A program made the position numbers and the translations under genes. Of a stretch of 64,000 nucleotides of DNA, positions 58,301-64,000 are shown one piece after another. Source of the stretch: Saprolegnia diclina VS20. Lineage: Eukaryota > Oomycota > Saprolegniomycetes > Saprolegniales > Saprolegniaceae. The stretch covers positions 806,755 to 870,754 of the forward strand of contig NW_008246068.1 of the NCBI RefSeq assembly GCF_000281045.1, written 5' to 3'. The notes under the pieces were generated by a model. That model saw only the letters and a list, made by a program, of their open reading frames with translations, was not told the origin of the DNA and made no database searches. Each line of letters starts with the position of its first letter. Within the stretch, counting starts at the first letter, position 1.

Positions 58301-61300
58301 ACATGCACCGGTGTCCGGCAGGTAGCAAACGAAGCGTTCTCGAATGCTGCGGGGACGCGGGATGCGTTAAAGACGCAAGCCAGCGCACTTGACGGGTAAA
58401 ACTTGGCGCCACGGAATGCTACAATGGTACTGCCGCTGTTGTCCGCTTCACGCGGCTCCACAACTTGAAGTTGAAGCGGTGGCAGCGCTGTAAAGACACC
58501 AGAAAGCTGCGTCACCGGGGTGCCAAAATGATACACATCGACGCGCAGCGACGTGGGCGACGAGACATGCGGGACCTGCGGCGAGACGCACGACGCCTCG
58601 GACGGCGAGACAAAGATGGCAGGTGTCGTCTGGCGCCACCCGCTGTCGTCGCTAAACACGCACTCTAGTGCCCTCGACTGATTGAAGCCCGTGCCGTGAA
58701 GACGCAGATGTCCACCGCCATCGCTCGAACCGAACGGCGGAACGATGGACCACACTTCGGTCGGGGCCAGGTACGGTAGCGAGAGCACGTTGGACCGTCC
58801 ACTGAGCGCGTCAACAAACAGCGTCGCGACACTTGCAGTGGCACGGGGCGGCACGACGCACGTCACTGTCGTCGACGATAGAACCATGCCTGGGCCAGAC
58901 GCTCGCCCGTCGTCAAAAATGCAGGTGACCGGCCCCTCGAAGGATGTACCGACAATCGCTACGACATCACCACCGAGCGGACTGACCGCGGTGCGATTCG
59001 AAAGAGCACTCAGCACCGGTAACGCACGGTAGGCAAACACGACTGACGACGGAGACACCTCGAGGCCACCGTTGCTCAACGTGACGTCGACGGTACCGGC
59101 AGCGTGCGCCGGCGCCACGCACGAGACACATGACGCGTTGATGTACACGGCAGGCACCGTTGTTGCGTTGAATCGGCACGCCAGCGTCGTTGAAAAACCA
59201 ATGTGGCGGCCAAGGACCGAAACGATGGTACCACCGGTGGTCGCGCCAGCCGACGGCACGATCGTATCGAGAAGCGTCGCGTATGTGAATTCAAAGGTCA
59301 AAGTGGCTGGCAACGCCGTGAGGGCGTCCGATTCATCGAGGAGGCCAACTGGAACGACGCCCGTCGTGTGAGCAAGCGTGACGCACTGCAGCTCGGTTGG
59401 CGACACATACACGGCCGGCACCACAGCAGAGCCAAACGTGCACGCAAGTTGTTTGGCTTGGTGAAAGCCATGGCCCAAGAGGCGGACACGGGTGCCCCCA
59501 AGCGCCGATCCGGTGCGTGGTCGCAGCGATCGCACGTGATAGGCATCCAGCACCTCGAACGTCACGCCGTTCGCCGAGTAGTCGACACCGTTGTTGAGGG
59601 ACACTTCGACTTGCAATGCTCGCTGCAAACGCCCGTCGACGATCGTCAAAGGCACATCGGGTACAACACACTCGAGTCGCGTAGTCGAGCTCACGTGGGC
59701 GAGTACAAGTGCGCGTTTTCCGAAGCGACAGTAGACGTTACCGCGGTCGACAAACCCCGACCCCAGAACGACGATTCGGGACGCCACTTGACCGCGCGGT
59801 GGCTCGACGGCCACCACCGACGGCACCACGAGGTACTCGTAGCTCACGCTGGCCAGGACGTAGCCAGCGGCATTGCTTGAAAGTTCGACGGTGACGACAC
59901 CGCGCGAATGCGGCGGCGCGATGCATGCCACCATTGTCGCGTTGATCTTGCGGGTGGGCACGATGACGCGATCGATGCGGCAGTGCGAAGCCTGGCCGAC
60001 GTTGGCGCCTTGGAGGTATAGAGTCGTGCCACCCGAGATAGGACCGTTGTTTGGCGAGATCATCGTTGCGTTCAAGGGTGGATCCACCGGCAAAATAGTC
60101 GCCAGAACGAAGTCGAGGCCGTTGTTGGCGACCTCAAGAACGACGATCGACGTCGACGCCAGCGCCGGGACTGCACAGCGCGCATGGCTCTCCGACATGA
60201 AAAACGCCGGTGCCGTCGTCGCCTGGTTGATGCGGCAGACGATGGACGGACGCAAAAAGACGCCATGCACATCGACCAGCATCGCGACACCCGCGATACC
60301 GCGAGCCGGAAACGTCGAAAGCACTTGCATTGGGGGCACATAGGCGTAGCTCATTGGGAACGACGCCAGTCGCACGCCATCGGCGCTTGTGTAGAGTGAG
60401 ATCGTGACGGTCTCGGGCCAAGCCGCCGGCGGCGCGGCACACGACACGGTGTGGTGCGCTGCATCGAACGTCGCCGGCACCAACGCGTCACCGGTGCCGA
60501 GCTCAAACGCACATTGCAGGTGCCACGACGCGCGAAGCCCAGTGGCCGAGAGAACGACCGGCGTGTGTCCGCCAAGCGGTCCATTCGGCGGCGTAACATC
60601 TAGAATGCGGACGTCGTCGACGTACTCGATCGACATATTGAGCCAGTTGACGAGTGCACCGGAATAGACAATACCGAGAGATACATTTGTCGGCAAGGGC
60701 GATGGCGGCGCCGTGCATTCGACTTGATGTACCGATACAAAGCGTGCCGGCGTGGACTGCGTTGCACCAAACTGACACGCGAGATCCGGCGTCGCGAGAA
60801 ATCGACGACCGTAGAGGCGCACGACAGCGCCACCGTTGAGAAGCGACACAGCCGGCTGCATGCCGACGCCTTCGGGTGGCAAGTAGACGGCAAGCACGAG
60901 TCGATTGTCCGTGTACGTCTGCCCGTGGAGCTCCAGCCAAATGTCGAGAACACTTGCGACCGTCACGTGCGGCGTGAGGCAGTCGAACGCGCGGGGGGCC
61001 ACTGTCCGCGCGGGGGCTTGCCACGTCCGGTTGGTCGCCGCTTGGTAAAAGACGCAAGAGAGCTCGACGTCAAGCGCATCATAGTGTAAGTGCATCGTGA
61101 TTGGGACACGTGCATTTGTTGGCACGTACGACGGCAGGACGGAGCGTAGCGTGTTGCCATCGATGACGTCCATGGACCACCCCGTCCAGATGTCGTGTTG
61201 GTCGTTGAGTACCAAGTCGACCGTGGCGACACCGGCGACCATCTGTGTCGGTACAGAGCAGGTGATCGTCAGTGTCGTCGACGTCATCGCTACAACGAGC

Positions 61301-64000
61301 CCCTTGGAGGCAACCTCGCGGTCAAAGAGGCAGTCCATCGCTTGCTCTTGAAACGTCGTCGGCACTGACGACGTCAGCGTGAGCGACACGGAGGCATTTG
61401 GGTGCATGGCAACCATCGATGGCCACAGCGCCGTGACCAAAGGCGCCTCGAGGTACTTGAACGTGAGCTGCGGGGCCGACACAAAGTTGGGCTGGAGCTC
61501 GGTCGTGATGACGATCGTTACCGTCGCCGGCGGTGCGCCTTGCGGGGGTAGAGTACACACAAGATAAGTCGCGTTCAGCACCATGGCAGGCAAAAACACT
61601 CGAGCGTCGAGCCAGCACCCAAGCGCGGGGTAGAACCCGAGACCCGACACCGACACGATGGTCCCGCCCGTGGCCAAGCCTGCCGTCGGCGCGGCCGCTG
61701 CAACCGCAACGTCGCCGGCAACGTGCATCGTTCGACTGGATCGTGTCAGCGGAATGTACTCGGAACCGTTGGCGCTGAGTGAGAACGGTACGGCTGCCAG
61801 TAGCGCCGGGATCGGGCAGTGCACACGCACGGAAGAAACGTATGTGACCTTGGTCGCTTCTGCGCCAAAGACACAGACGCAATCAACACCTTGAAGCATC
61901 GGATCGCAGATACCGAGCCCGGCGCCGTGCACCGACGCCGTGAGCGCGGGTGCATTCATCGGGACAAACGCCGGCTCGACAAAGTCCACAAACACAGCTT
62001 GCAACACGGCCGCGATGTCCAGCATTAGGGCACTCGGCTCAAAGTCCACGCCATTCACCGAGACAAAGAGGCGGGCAGTCGGCGTGGACGGCGTCGGTGC
62101 TCCAAGAACACAACCAAATGTTTGGGTGCCCGACAAGACGGCCAGGCATTGCATATCCGGTGTCTTCAGCCAGAGACGCTGGGCGCTCGTAGGCGACGTC
62201 GTCACGACTACATGCCACTGCTCCGTAGCATCGAGGCTTTGCTGCACCGAGAGCAGCGTCGGCACTGCCAAGTACGCATACGTCAAGTTCGTCGCGAACG
62301 TCTGGTGGTTCACCACGAGCGCTACGGACACGACACCCGAGGTCGCCTGCGGTGGCGCCTTGCAGAGAACGTGGCGCGTCACGTGGTCGTAGCTGCCAGC
62401 GTGCCACTGTGATCCAAAAATGCATGTGATGTTGCGCGCTTGCGCCAGCCCACGGGTCTGCACGCGGACAACGGTGCCACCCGCACTCGGTCCCTCGCTG
62501 GGGACCAACGACGGGAACGCGAGCGGTGGCAGAGTCGAAAACACCAGTTGCGGGCCAGGAATCACGTTGGCGCTGTCCCAGAGCACAGCGATTGGTGTTG
62601 AGCCCAGTGGCAGCACCGGAATACCACACGTGAGCTCAGAAGTCGATACAAGCGACGCAACTGTCGTGGTAGATACGCCGAATCGGCACTGGTACGACGT
62701 GATTGCTGAGCTGAAGTTGCCGTACAACGACAGCGTGCTGGAGCGATCGACGATGGCAAGGGCTGTCGGGTGGATGGAAGATATTGTCATCGACGCAACA
62801 TACTGAAAGTGCCATGGTACACTCGGTACCGGCTCGTCTCCCACCAATAACGTTACGTTGACCGTGCCAGAGCCCGGTGGCGCCGCGCAAGAGACGTTGT
62901 AGGCCGAGCTAATGGCGGGCACCAACGCGGTACCAACGCGGCAGCTCGTCACAGATGTCAAATGCACGCCTTCCACGATGAGGTTCGCACCGCGCCAGCC
63001 AAATAGAGTGCGTGGGGCAGCAAGCGCCGGCGCCGGCGCCACCACGATGATCGTTTCGTAGTAAATGCGGTCGTGGCCGAGGACCCGCAGCGTGAGGTTG
63101 CCTGCGACCAGTGCCGGCGCCTGACATGCGAGGCGCTGGGGCGAGAGATGGACGGCTGCGACACGATCAGTCCCGAAGATGCACTCCCAGCGCTGTGCAA
63201 AGTTGAGCGCTGCACCGTGCACTTGCGCCCACATCTGAAACGAGGCGACCCAGGCCAAGCTTGGCTGGACTGTGAACACCACCGGAGGCGTCGTGAACGT
63301 AAAAACGAGTGCAGTCTTGACAACTGCGGGGCCAAAGACAAGGGAGAGCGGCACCATGGGCTGCACAGTTGTACGTGGTACCTGGCATAGCACGCGCTCT
63401 GGCGACACGACTATACCCGGAACGATGGCCGTGCCAAACATGCATTGCACCGAGATGCCGGCGGGAAAGCCGCGGCCACGGATGGCCACCGTGTAGTTGC
63501 CCCCGAGGGGTCCCGTCGCGGGCTCGAGCTGCCACTGCGTCGTGTTCCACTCTGGCAGCACTGTGATTGGCACCACATTAGAGTAGACAACCCCGTCAAT
63601 GGCGACACCTAGATGAACCGTCGAGACGAATGGCAGCGGAGGCAACGCACAGAGGACACGGCGACTCGTGACGTTGGTGGCAGCTACGGTAGTGACGACC
63701 TTGTCGACCACTTGAATCACGCACATGAGCGGGACGGATTCGTTTGGAAAGGCCCAGCCGGAGACGACGACAGTACTTGGTGTCGACGATGCGATAACAA
63801 CTGGCTCGACATGAACGATCGCGGGCTCTTGAATGTACTGTATAGAAAAGGGACCATCGTGCGAGACGGGAACGTCGACGTCGAGGTACAATGCCGCCGG
63901 AAGGCTGCCCGAGGGCTGCGCAGGCGCCATGCAAAACACGCAGGACGCATTGGCTACTGAGACAGCAGCGGTGGCCGCACCAAAGAGACAGTGCATTCGA
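49345..64000 (-). CDS. Giant IPT/TIG and GCC2/GCC3 multi-span membrane protein (partial)
   Basis: The gene enters from beyond 64000. Exons, 5' to 3': over 63999-54600, 54550-52923, 52874-52141, 52088-50639, 50580-50151, 50099-49345, at least 4,797 codons. The first roughly 2,640 residues are about 30 IPT/TIG immunoglobulin-like repeats, each with 'GGTxVxVxGxxF ... C.FG...VPAxxVS...C.xPP'. Next come cysteine-rich GCC2/GCC3-like repeats (CPAGYxCPG, CPPGSYR, CLEGTTEATLCYPGHYCPPG). After a further ectodomain the chain has about ten hydrophobic spans (for example MYITLFNVMGLVAWVGCAMA, IGAILATLPLSAIIGSFYLL, YCYFFIVIISYHLLADVFIL), an Asp/Lys-rich loop, and a cytoplasmic tail with CESC/CLNC pairs and a Lys-rich end. 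It is likely a giant surface adhesin or receptor, possibly flagellar or cell-contact related (inference). The intron at 54551-54599 holds the GACAACTTGTCC dyad. Confidence 0.85.

Overview
This window is nuclear DNA of a eukaryote and most likely an oomycete of the Saprolegniales (Saprolegnia, Achlya, Thraustotheca or Aphanomyces type). The order-level placement is inference. It rests on GC-rich coding sequence, very compact gene spacing, many short introns (about 32-79 nt, mostly 39-57) that mainly start GTAC and end TAG, and the gene content: secreted mucin-like proteins, axoneme-style LRR, IQ and TPR proteins, and a giant IPT/TIG surface protein. Nothing prokaryotic is visible. Intron borders were set by eye from reading-frame closure and family conservation; all exon sets listed sum to whole codons.

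Layout. 1-2241 (-): secreted His-Glu/Lys-Pro repeat protein, 3' end off the window. 2752-4619 (+): ABCB-type half transporter. 4855-6813 (+): mitochondrial-type PPR protein. 6996-9727 (+): 12-exon kinesin carrying a PHD finger. 9818-13746 (-): 14-exon LRR protein. 14080-16303 (-): conserved-looking protein of unknown function. 16362-18179 (+): zinc/IQ/WW repeat protein. 18394-19886 (+): class III alcohol dehydrogenase with a mitochondrial-type leader. 20327-22417 (-): replication protein A large subunit. 22834-26002 (+): second LRR protein with RPQTAR motifs. 26034-26858 (-): type I surface mucin-like protein. 27957-28597 (+): TXNL4B/Dim1-like splicing thioredoxin. 28604-30564 (-): TPR protein. 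30.6-33.2 kb: the only large gene-poor block. 33249-34241 (+): PX-domain protein. 34863-37106 (+): membrane-anchored PIG-L-like deacetylase with PAN-like repeats. 38048-40767 (+): MAP2K-like kinase. 40777-42029 (-): centractin (ARP1). 42332-43788 (-): pantothenate kinase. 44.9-46.4 kb: two small paralogous acidic proteins. 46554-47138 (+): small secreted protein. 47807-49040 (+): RCL1, a ribosome-biogenesis factor. 49345-64000 (-): one giant gene of at least 4,797 codons (IPT/TIG repeats, Cys-rich GCC2/GCC3-like region, about ten membrane spans, zinc-ribbon-like tail), 5' end off the window.

Working together: housekeeping nuclear functions (RPA1, TXNL4B, RCL1), a motility/cytoskeleton group (kinesin, ARP1, and LRR, IQ-WW and TPR proteins that could be axonemal) and a surface/secretion group (three secreted or mucin-like proteins, the PIG-L ectoenzyme, the giant IPT protein). 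Genes lie in divergent pairs sharing short promoters (58 bp between the ATGs at 16303 and 16362) and convergent pairs whose stop codons are 6-9 bp apart.

The most unusual signals are a perfect 13-bp dyad (GGACAA-S-TTGTCC) recurring mainly inside introns of unrelated genes, the kinesin-PHD fusion, four tandem IQ-WW modules, the paired small proteins ending DDxWLLxYFLS, and clustered ATCCGGAT and CCAAT elements just upstream of start codons.
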